Below, one piece after another: positions 1-5,624 of a stretch of DNA of 9,522 bases. The position numbers and the translations under genes were made by a program. The notes beneath the pieces were generated by a model. The model searched no databases. It had not been told where the DNA came from and saw only the letters and a list, made by a program, of their open reading frames with translations. This DNA comes from Pseudomonadota bacterium (GTDB taxonomy: Bacteria > Pseudomonadota > Gammaproteobacteria > Steroidobacterales > Steroidobacteraceae). Position 1 is the stretch's first letter; each line of letters opens with the position of its first letter. The DNA lies in assembly GCA_003242495.1 (NCBI GenBank), contig QGUO01000115.1:1-9522 (forward strand). The letters are read 5' to 3'.

Positions 1-148
1 GCGCAGCCGCCGATGCGGCGTGACGCGCGGGGCGGCCGCGTGTGGACGTCGCCCGCTCAGTCGGATCGAGCCTTCGGCGACGCCTGCGTCCCGTCCGTAC
101 CGCGGGCTGTGGGCATCACCCCGTAGGTCGGGGACCGCGCGGAGCCTC

Positions 149-201
149 CCGGGAAACCCCGCCAGCACGGCGCGCCCGACGCGTCCGGGAAGGTTTCCCG
201 G
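149..201. repeat. Inverted repeat with competing stems in the leader
   Basis: CCGGGAAACC at 149-158 is perfectly complementary to GGTTTCCCGG at 192-201 (10 bp, 33-nt spacer). The first seven bases, CCGGGAA, occur again at 185-191 and there pair with TTCCCGG at 195-201 around a 3-nt loop. The right arm can therefore pair with only one of the two left arms at a time. A further stem-loop follows at 206-231 (CGCGG with CCGCG, and inside it ATGG with CCAT), and a 4-bp hairpin lies at 126-136. This layout resembles a switching RNA leader or a set of operator half-sites. No known riboswitch consensus was recognised, and GC-rich DNA gives short stems by chance. Confidence 0.5.
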
Positions 202-273
202 TGAACGCGGGAATGGCGCCCATGTACCGCGGACCCTCCCTATGGAATCGTACGCGGCTGCATTGGAGATGCC

Positions 274-278
274 GGAGA
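274..278 (+). promoter_or_regulatory. Ribosome binding site fixing a GTG start
   Basis: GGAGA lies 8 nt before the GTG at 287. The nearby in-frame ATG at 269 has GGAG directly abutting it, which is too close to work as a Shine-Dalgarno site. The GTG start also puts a Lys/Arg-containing segment directly before the hydrophobic leader, as expected for an exported protein. Confidence 0.6.
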
Positions 279-286
279 ACGATTCA

Positions 287-2428
287 GTGAAGTGGCGACG
301 ATGGGGGACTTGGGGCGTCTGCGCGGTATGGGTGTGCGGAGCGGGCTGCAGTCCGTCGACCGAAACGACGCAGGCTGCGGACGCACCGCGGTACGCGGCC
401 GTGGATACGGCGCGCCTGCTGGCGGCGGGCGAGGACGAGCAGGCCGGTCAGTGGCTGTCCCATGGTCGCACCTACGAAGAGCAGCGCTACAGCCCGCTCG
501 ATGAGATCACGACCCAGAACGTCGAGCGGCTCGGACTCGCCTGGTTCGCCGACTACGACACCAACCTGCAGCAGCAGGCCACGCCGCTTTACATCGATGG
601 CGTGCTCTATGTCTCCACGGCCTGGAGCAAGGTCTATGCATTCGATGCGCGCACCGGCAAGACACTGTGGCAGTACGACCCGAAGGTTCCCGGCGAATGG
701 GCGGTGAACGTGTGCTGCGGCCTGTCCAACCGTGGCGTGGCGGCCTACGACGGCAAGCTCTACCTCGGCACGCTGGACGGTCGCCTGGTGGCCATCGACG
801 CCCGCACCGGTCAGGAGGTCTGGTCGGTGCTGACCGTGGATCGCAGCGAGCGGTATTCGATCACCGGCGCGCCGCGCGTGGTGCAGGGCCGGGTGCTGAT
901 CGGCAACTCGGGCGCCGAGTTCGGGGTGCGCGGCTATCTTTCCGCCTACGATGCGCAAACCGGCGAGCTCGACTGGCGCTTCTACACAGTGCCCGGCAAT
1001 CCGGCCGACGGTTTCGAGAATGACACCATGCGTCGGGCGGCCGCGACCTGGACCGGCGAGTGGTGGACGCTCGGCGGAGGCGGGACGGTGTGGGACTCGT
1101 TCGTTTACGATCCGGTCACGGACCTGTTGTTCATCGGCGTGGGGAACGGCTCGCCCTGGAACGCGCGCTATCGCAGCCCCGAGGGCGGCGACAATCTGTT
1201 CCTGTCCTCGATCGTGGCCGTCAAGCCCGATACCGGCGAATACGTCTGGCATTACCAGACGACGCCCTGGGAAACCTGGGATTACACCGCGACGCAGCCC
1301 ATCGTCATCGCCGATCTCGAGATCGACGGCTCGCGACGGCGCGTGTTGATGCAGGCGCCCAAGAACGGCTTCTTTTATGTGCTCGATGCCGCCACCGGCA
1401 AGGTGCTGCGCGCCGACGCCTACACCGAGGTCAACTGGGCCGATGGCGTCGATCTGGACACTGGCCGGCCGCGCATCCGCGCACAGGCGCGCTACCAGGC
1501 GGGCAAGCCCTTCAACGCATTGCCCGGACCACAGGGCGCGCACGCCTGGCACCCGATGGCCTACAGCCCACGCACCGGGCTGGTCTACATCCCGGTGCAA
1601 CGCGCCTGGTTTCCATTCGTCGAGGACGAGGACTTCCAGCCGCAACCCGTGGGCTACAACCTCGGCGTCCACCTCGGCGCGCCGCTCACCTACTACCGCG
1701 ATCACCCCGACGAGCCGCGCGACTTCGTGGGCTACCTGAAGGCATGGGATCCGGTCGCGGGACGCGAGGTCTGGCGCGGCGAGGAGAATCAGGGCCCGAC
1801 CGGCGGCGCGCTGGCGACTGCGGGGGGCCTGGTCTTCCAGGGCGGCGGCAGCTCGCAGGAGTTCCGCGCCTACGATGCCCGCACGGGCGAGAAGCTCTGG
1901 AGCATGCATGCCCAGACAGGGGTGCTGGCCGGACCCATCAGCTACGAGCTCGACGGCCGGCAGTACGTGGCGGTCAGTGTCGGCGGCAATCAGGCCGGCG
2001 GCTACTACGCACCGAACTATTCGCGGCTGCTGGTGTTCACGCTCGATGGCAAGGCGCAGCTCCCGCCGACCAAGACGTTCGTTCCGCGTCCCCTCGATCC
2101 GCCGCCGGCCACGGCGAGCCCCGAGGTGGTCGCGGCCGGTCGGGCGAAGTACTCGCAGTACTGCGCCGCTTGTCATGGCGAGAACGGGCAGACGCGTGGC
2201 GCGATGTTCCCCGACCTCACGCGCACGCCGCTGTTGCACAGTCAGGAACGCTTCGACCAGGTGGTCCTGAAAGGCGCGCTGTCGGCGAGGGGCATGGCCT
2301 CGTTTGCGCAGGTGCTCGAGCCGGCGGACACGCAGGCCATTCGTGCCTTCATCGTGGCGCGCGCCAACGATATGAAGCAGGCGTCGGCGCCGGGCGCCTC
2401 GGGAGCGCCACAGCAGGCACATCGATGA
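287..2428 (+). CDS. PQQ-dependent quinohemoprotein alcohol dehydrogenase (type II), probable lipoprotein
   Basis: Periplasmic enzyme (713 aa from the GTG) that oxidises alcohols with pyrroloquinoline quinone and passes electrons through its own heme c to the respiratory chain. Residues 1-21 form a leader: Lys2 and Arg4-5, a hydrophobic stretch, then Gly-Ala-Gly-Cys21, a weak lipobox. An eight-bladed propeller follows, with repeated Asp-x-x-Thr-Gly-x-x-x-Trp docking motifs (for example Trp128 and Trp179). Family landmarks are the adjacent Cys143-Cys144 pair, Trp269 in Gly-Gly-Gly-Thr-Val-Trp under the PQQ ring, Asn287 as metal ligand and Asp332 in Trp-Asp-Tyr-Thr as catalytic base. Residue 334 is Thr, not the Asp typical of lanthanide-dependent members, so calcium is inferred. 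After a Pro-rich linker, a cytochrome c domain has CAACH at 626-630 and a likely axial Met670. Length fits type II quinohemoproteins. Substrate is unknown, and no PQQ synthesis gene is in the window. Confidence 0.93.
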   Translation: MKWRRWGTWGVCAVWVCGAGCSPSTETTQAADAPRYAAVDTARLLAAGEDEQAGQWLSHGRTYEEQRYSPLDEITTQNVERLGLAWFADYDTNLQQQATPLYIDGVLYVSTAWSKVYAFDARTGKTLWQYDPKVPGEWAVNVCCGLSNRGVAAYDGKLYLGTLDGRLVAIDARTGQEVWSVLTVDRSERYSITGAPRVVQGRVLIGNSGAEFGVRGYLSAYDAQTGELDWRFYTVPGNPADGFENDTMRRAAATWTGEWWTLGGGGTVWDSFVYDPVTDLLFIGVGNGSPWNARYRSPEGGDNLFLSSIVAVKPDTGEYVWHYQTTPWETWDYTATQPIVIADLEIDGSRRRVLMQAPKNGFFYVLDAATGKVLRADAYTEVNWADGVDLDTGRPRIRAQARYQAGKPFNALPGPQGAHAWHPMAYSPRTGLVYIPVQRAWFPFVEDEDFQPQPVGYNLGVHLGAPLTYYRDHPDEPRDFVGYLKAWDPVAGREVWRGEENQGPTGGALATAGGLVFQGGGSSQEFRAYDARTGEKLWSMHAQTGVLAGPISYELDGRQYVAVSVGGNQAGGYYAPNYSRLLVFTLDGKAQLPPTKTFVPRPLDPPPATASPEVVAAGRAKYSQYCAACHGENGQTRGAMFPDLTRTPLLHSQERFDQVVLKGALSARGMASFAQVLEPADTQAIRAFIVARANDMKQASAPGASGAPQQAHR

Positions 2429-2479
2429 TCGCGCCGGTCAACGCCCGGCGGCGTCAGCGCGGCCGTGCGCCGGTGCCAG
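2429..2479. terminator. Possible shared terminator between convergent genes
   Basis: The dehydrogenase and the ku operon end towards each other with 51 nt between stop codons. CGCCGG at 2432-2437 pairs with CCGGCG at 2445-2450 around a 7-nt loop. There is no T run on either strand, so this is at best a weak or non-canonical terminator. Confidence 0.2.
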
Positions 2480-3619
2480 TCATCGCGCCCGGCGGATGGC
2501 GGCCAGCAGCTCGGCCTTGTCCATCTGGCTGCGCCCGGGGATGTGCAAATCCGACGCGCGCTTGTACAGCTCGCGCTTGGATGCGTGCGCGAGCCGTGCA
2601 TCCGTCCGGGTGGGGCGTGATCCTTCCCCGCCCGCGGGGGCGCGCGATGCGCGCGCCGGTGCGCGCCGCGGCGCTTGGGCGCGCATCGGCCGTGCGCCGG
2701 CGCCCGTACGCCCCGGGGCCTCGTCGGCCGTGTCCACCATCGCATTTTTCGAGAGCGTCTTGCGCAGCACGTCCATGAGATCGATGATCTGCGCGCCGCC
2801 GTCCTCCGTCTCGTCGGCTGCGAGCGCCGGCTCCTCGATCAGGTCCTGACCGCGACGCTGCTTGTCTTGCGCCAGCTGTTCGAGCGCGGCGGTTTCGCGG
2901 TCTTCGAGCTCGCTCATGTCCAATGCCTCGCGGGTCAGCCGTTCGATCGCCTGGGCGGCCGCGCGCACCTGCTGCGAGGGCGCCGCGGTACGCTCGGGCA
3001 GGCCGATGGCGTGCGGCGTACGGATCTCGTCCGCGCGTCGCAGGGTGTGTGCGCGCAGCACGCCATTGTCCGAGAGGATGGCTGCCAGGTACTCGTGATC
3101 GCGCATGACGAAGGTGCCGATCGCGACCCGCTGCGTGCGTTCCATGGTTCTCGCCAGCAGGTTGTAGGCCTTTGCCGAACGTCCCGCCGGCGCCAGGAAG
3201 TATGGCCGGTCGAAGTACAGGGGCGGAATCTGCGAGAGCGGCACGAAGCGCTGCAGCTCGATGTCCCGCGACGCTTCCGGCGCCACCGATTCGAGCTCCT
3301 CGTCGGTGAACGTCACCATCTGGCCGCCTGCGGTTTCGTAGCCCCGCACCAGGTCCTGTGTCGAGAGCACCTGGCCATCCCGTGGACAGCGGTATTGGCG
3401 CCCAAGGGGATGGCCCTCTTTGTCCACCATCCTCATGCCCTTGGCGCGCGGTCGGGACGCCGAATACAGGTCGACCGGAATGCTCACCAGCCCGAAGGTG
3501 AGGGTGCCGGACCAGAACGGGCGGGCGGACGGGGCGGCGTTGTCGTCGCGCGTAGCCGTGCGCCGCGCCGCGGCGCTGTCTCGACCTTTGCGTGAGGCGT
3601 GCTTGCGACGCTCAGGCAA
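2480..3619 (-). CDS. ku: Non-homologous end-joining protein Ku with C-terminal SAP-like domain
   Basis: Bacterial Ku (379 aa) forms a ring around DNA double-strand ends and recruits the repair ligase. A basic tail (residues 1-30) precedes the Ku core, which begins at Phe-Trp-Ser-Gly-Thr-Leu-Thr-Phe-Gly-Leu-Val (35-45) and runs to about 265. It includes Ser-Arg-Asp-Ile-Glu-Leu (117-122), Phe-Asp-Arg-Pro-Tyr (136-140) and a Leu-Arg-Arg-Ala-Asp strand (193-197). Residues 300-343 form an Arg/Ala/Pro-rich linker, and 344-377 match the SAP fold (Ser-Lys-Arg-Glu-Leu-Tyr, then Ile-Pro-Gly-Arg-Ser-x-Met-x-Lys-x-Glu-Leu), a DNA-binding module seen on some bacterial Ku proteins. The TTG start is chosen because no other start codon occurs between it and the conserved core and it has a good ribosome site. 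It overlaps the stop of the upstream ku by 8 nt, implying translational coupling. No ligD lies nearby. Confidence 0.92.
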   Translation of the reverse strand: MPERRKHASRKGRDSAAARRTATRDDNAAPSARPFWSGTLTFGLVSIPVDLYSASRPRAKGMRMVDKEGHPLGRQYRCPRDGQVLSTQDLVRGYETAGGQMVTFTDEELESVAPEASRDIELQRFVPLSQIPPLYFDRPYFLAPAGRSAKAYNLLARTMERTQRVAIGTFVMRDHEYLAAILSDNGVLRAHTLRRADEIRTPHAIGLPERTAAPSQQVRAAAQAIERLTREALDMSELEDRETAALEQLAQDKQRRGQDLIEEPALAADETEDGGAQIIDLMDVLRKTLSKNAMVDTADEAPGRTGAGARPMRAQAPRRAPARASRAPAGGEGSRPTRTDARLAHASKRELYKRASDLHIPGRSQMDKAELLAAIRRAR

Positions 3620-4397
3620 GGCGCTGCTCCCTGGCGGCGGTGAGGCTGGCGCGCAGACCCTCGACCAGGCTCGCCGGCTTGGGCTTGCGCTTGCGCGCCG
3701 GCGGCGCGATCTGCTCGCCGCGCGACTTGGCCTCGATGAGCGCATACAGCCGGTCGCGGTGCTCGTCGCGCCAACGCTGCGGCTCGAAGTCGCCCTCGAT
3801 GGTCGCGACCAGTTGCTGCGCGAGCTGCAGCTCGTTCGCCTCGGGCGTGGCCGCTTTGCCCGGCTCGATGCCGGAGAAGCTCAGGACCTGGTCGGCGCGT
3901 CGCAGGGTGGTCATCATGAGATAGCCGTCGAGGACGTCCAGCGCACCGACGTAGCGCTTCTTGCGCATCACCCAGCGCGCGATGCCCACCGTTTCCTGGC
4001 CTTCGAGCGCCTCGGCCAGGGCGAAGTATGCCGCCTCGTCCTCGTCCGGACCCAGCCAGTAGGGGCGGTCGTACCATTGGTCGCCGAGCAGTGTCCTGGG
4101 TACGAACCGGCACAGCTCGATGTCCCGCGAAGGCTCGGGCTCGAGCGCCTGGAGATCCTCGGGCTGCAGGATGATCGCGGTGTCGCCGCTCAGCGCAAAG
4201 GCCTTGCGTTGCTCATCCTTGGGCACTTCCCGGCCGTCTTCCTTGCGCACGATGTGTTGCTCGACCGGCGCGAGGTCCTCCGCGTGCAGCAACCGGAAAT
4301 GCACCGTGCGCGGCTCGACGGCGGCGTACATCTTCACCGGGGCGCGGTATTCGCCGAGCGCCAGGTGACCTTTCCAGATGGCCCGGGCCGCGCTCAT
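3612..4397 (-). CDS. ku: Non-homologous end-joining protein Ku, short form
   Basis: Second, clearly different Ku (261 aa) and the first gene of the two-ku operon. The core opens with Arg-Ala-Ile-Trp-Lys-Gly-His-Leu (5-12). It contains Ser-Arg-Asp-Ile-Glu-Leu (90-95), Tyr-Asp-Arg-Pro-Tyr (109-113), Leu-Arg-Arg-Ala-Asp (165-169) and the typical late segment Trp-Arg-Asp-Glu-His-Arg-Asp-Arg-Leu (209-217). It ends in a short basic tail (Arg-Lys-Arg-Lys-Pro-Lys, 235-240) without a SAP domain. The ATG start sits just before the conserved core; an in-frame GTG eight codons upstream (4421) is possible but adds nothing conserved and would run through a palindrome. The ribosome site at the ATG is weak. 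Tandem different Ku genes are known in some bacteria, for example rhizobia, where they can act as a pair; a heterodimer here is an inference. Confidence 0.92.
   Translation of the reverse strand: MSAARAIWKGHLALGEYRAPVKMYAAVEPRTVHFRLLHAEDLAPVEQHIVRKEDGREVPKDEQRKAFALSGDTAIILQPEDLQALEPEPSRDIELCRFVPRTLLGDQWYDRPYWLGPDEDEAAYFALAEALEGQETVGIARWVMRKKRYVGALDVLDGYLMMTTLRRADQVLSFSGIEPGKAATPEANELQLAQQLVATIEGDFEPQRWRDEHRDRLYALIEAKSRGEQIAPPARKRKPKPASLVEGLRASLTAAREQRLA
3627..3631 (-). promoter_or_regulatory. Internal ribosome binding site for the TTG-started ku
   Basis: On the minus strand GGGAG lies 7 nt before the TTG at 3619-3617, inside the last codons of the upstream ku. Together with the 8-nt overlap of the two reading frames, it supports TTG as the real start and coupled translation of the two Ku proteins. 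Confidence 0.55.
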
Positions 4398-4416
4398 GCT
4401 GTTGCACACCGACCCG

Positions 4417-4426
4417 GACACGTGTC
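4417..4426. promoter_or_regulatory. 10-bp palindrome (possible operator) before ku
   Basis: GACACGTGTC is perfectly self-complementary and lies 19 nt upstream of the first ku ATG, where a repressor site would overlap the promoter or early transcript. A 10-bp palindrome can occur by chance in a gap of this size only occasionally, but no regulator is known from the sequence alone. Confidence 0.3.
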
Positions 4427-4518
4427 ACGACGCTGCGCATCCCGGCGCAGCGGCGCTGAAAAGCCCCTGCGGCGCGGTGCCTTTTCCCGGACGGGTGGCG
4501 GACGGCGTCGCGCAGCTC

Positions 4519-4539
4519 GTTGCCCGGCGTCCGGGCAGC
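4519..4539 (-). terminator. Hairpin, possible cox3 terminator
   Basis: TGCCCGG at 4521-4527 pairs perfectly with CCGGGCA at 4531-4537 around a 3-nt loop, and the stem grows by a further outer pair past one mismatch. It lies about 70 nt beyond the cox3 stop. A smaller stem (4559-4563 with 4571-4575) lies between them. Neither has a following T run, so termination is unproven. Confidence 0.35.
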
Positions 4540-4609
4540 CACGGCCGGCGCGCGGTGCGCTCGAACCTGGCGAGCTGCTGTGCGACGAGTTGCGCCCGGT
4601 CATGTATGG

Positions 4610-5488
4610 CTACAGCCAATAGAGGAACACGAACAGCCCGATCCACACCGCGTCGACGAAATGCCAGTACCAGGCGCTCGCTTCGAAGGCGAAATGATGC
4701 GTGGGCGTGAAGTGTCCGCGCAGGCTGCGGTACCAGATGACCAACAGCATGATGGCGCCGATGGTGACGTGCAGGCCGTGAAAGCCGGTGAGCATGTAGA
4801 ACAGCGAGCCGTAGATGCCGCTCGAGAACTTCAGGTCGAGGTCGCGGATGCCGTGCACGTACTCCGTGGCCTGCAGCGTGATGAACAGCACGCCGAGCGC
4901 CACGGTCGTGCCCAGCAGCCAGTTGACGATGAGGCGGCGGTTTTCCTTCAGCGCATAGTGCGCGATGGTCAGTGTGATGCTGGAGCTCAGCAGAATGGCG
5001 GTATTGAGCGCCGGGATGCCGAAGGCCGGGATGACGCCGAACTCACCGCCCAGGCCGGCGGGACCGTTGGTGGGCCATTCCGGCTCGAACGTCGGCCACA
5101 GCTCGCGGTTGGTCAAGCCCTTGACGCCTTCGCCGCCCAGCCAGGGCACCACCCACTCGCGGACGTAGAAGAGCGAGCCGAAGAACACCGCGAAGAAGTG
5201 CACCTCCGAGATGATGAAGACGATCATGCCGATGCGGAACGAGCGGTCGACCCGGTCGTTGAACATTCCGCGCTGGCTCTCACCGATCACGTTGCTGAAC
5301 CAGCCGATGAACATGGTCGCCAGCGCCACCGCGCCGGCGGCGGCCACCCAGGGACCGGCCGGCGAGTCGTTCAGCCACAGCGCTGCCCCCGAGGTGCACA
5401 GGAACAGCGCTCCCGCGCCCACGATCGGCCACGGGCTGCGTTCGGGAACGTAATAGCGCGGTTTGGTCTGCTGCGGGACGCTGGCCAT
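4610..5488 (-). CDS. ctaE: Cytochrome c oxidase subunit III
   Basis: Membrane subunit (292 aa) of an aa3-type heme-copper oxidase; it carries no metal but stabilises the catalytic subunit and its proton uptake. Seven hydrophobic helices are visible, roughly residues 20-39, 46-68, 86-109, 155-180, 186-208, 226-254 and 273-292. Landmarks are Tyr-Tyr-Val-Pro at 12-15, Asn-Asp-Arg-Val-Asp-Arg-Ser-Phe-Arg (77-85), Ser-Glu95-Val with the conserved helix-III glutamate, Gly-Phe-His237-Gly-Leu-His240-Val, and Trp-Tyr-Trp-His-Phe-Val-Asp (273-279). The ATG is preceded 7 nt away by GAGAGG. Residue 97 is His where a hydrophobic residue (Met, Leu or Phe) is usual. Subunits I and II, the assembly factor CtaG and SURF1 normally lie beside this gene and are absent here, so it appears to be its own transcription unit, divergent from the sensor kinase. 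Confidence 0.95.
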   Translation of the reverse strand: MASVPQQTKPRYYVPERSPWPIVGAGALFLCTSGAALWLNDSPAGPWVAAAGAVALATMFIGWFSNVIGESQRGMFNDRVDRSFRIGMIVFIISEVHFFAVFFGSLFYVREWVVPWLGGEGVKGLTNRELWPTFEPEWPTNGPAGLGGEFGVIPAFGIPALNTAILLSSSITLTIAHYALKENRRLIVNWLLGTTVALGVLFITLQATEYVHGIRDLDLKFSSGIYGSLFYMLTGFHGLHVTIGAIMLLVIWYRSLRGHFTPTHHFAFEASAWYWHFVDAVWIGLFVFLYWL

Positions 5489-5526
5489 ATCGGGACCTCT
5501 CGGCTACAACTCGTCGCCGTGAGAGC

Positions 5527-5548
5527 GGTTCCTCGTCGACGAGGAACC
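5527..5548. promoter_or_regulatory. Perfect 22-bp palindrome in the divergent cox3/kinase region
   Basis: The half-site GGTTCCTCGTC at 5527-5537 is followed without spacer by its exact reverse complement at 5538-5548. It ends 38 nt before the cox3 start and 76 nt before the kinase start, within the 136-nt gap between the two divergent genes. The position fits an operator for a dimeric regulator acting on one or both promoters, or a hairpin in the cox3 leader. A terminator is unlikely because both genes point away from it. It matches no regulator consensus that I recognise. Confidence 0.6.
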
Positions 5549-5613
5549 TGCCTCGCGCGCGGGTGCTTTACGTCAGGGGATGTCGGTGGGACTCGGTCCG
5601 GCCGCTCATCCAA

Positions 5614-5619
5614 AAGGAG
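5614..5619 (+). promoter_or_regulatory. Strong ribosome binding site fixing the kinase start
   Basis: AAGGAG lies 5 nt before the ATG at 5625. An in-frame start at 5580, 15 codons upstream, has no comparable site and would place this motif inside the gene, so 5625 is preferred. Confidence 0.8.
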
Positions 5620-5624
5620 CCCCG

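Larger units (their letters stand above)
1..286. other. Non-coding left-edge region and leader of the dehydrogenase
   Basis: I see no convincing gene here. The plus-strand frame of the dehydrogenase stays open up to about position 20, but the extra N-terminal sequence it would add is Arg/Pro/Ala-rich, has no recognisable domain and would bury the signal peptide, so I treat it as untranslated. A frame ending in TGA at 21-23 would read Ala-Ala-Ala-Asp-Ala-Ala before the stop and might be the last codons of a gene to the left, but seven codons cannot establish that. A small GC hairpin (8-12 with 16-20) overlaps that possible end. Positions 126-231 contain several inverted repeats, listed separately. 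No clear -35/-10 pair could be recognised. Confidence 0.5.
4398..4609. other. Non-coding gap between cox3 and the ku operon
   Basis: These 212 nt separate two genes read in the same direction (minus). I find no tRNA, no small gene with a ribosome site and no clear -35/-10 pair. The gap does hold a 10-bp palindrome near the ku start, small stems at 4434-4455 (TGCGC with GCGCA), and hairpins at 4519-4539 and 4559-4575. The length and the hairpins suggest that cox3 transcription ends here and the ku operon has its own promoter. Confidence 0.5.

Noticed and set aside
1..126. An open frame from the left edge to TAG at 124-126
   Set aside because: There is no motif, and an alternative frame ends at 21-23. 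Nothing supports either as a real gene end without sequence to the left.
185..232. A possible cobalamin riboswitch, suggested by GGTGAA and GGGAA strings
   Set aside because: The other conserved blocks of that riboswitch are missing and the spacing does not fit.
284..2422. A 712-codon open frame on the minus strand opposite the dehydrogenase
   Set aside because: It is Arg/Ala/His-rich with no domain, and lies fully opposite a gene with clear motifs. Long antisense open frames are expected in GC-rich coding DNA.
1060..2778. A long plus-strand frame overlapping the dehydrogenase and the ku end
   Set aside because: Composition is that of a shifted frame of the dehydrogenase, with Arg-rich sequence, and it has no motif or ribosome site.
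4555..4575. A possible tRNA T-arm, suggested by a CTCGAACC string
   Set aside because: The flanking bases do not form the 5-bp T stem, and no acceptor or anticodon arm could be found; the string is instead part of a simple hairpin.
3420..4622. A 400-codon plus-strand frame opposite the two ku genes
   Set aside because: It is the complement of conserved Ku sequence and shows no domain of its own.
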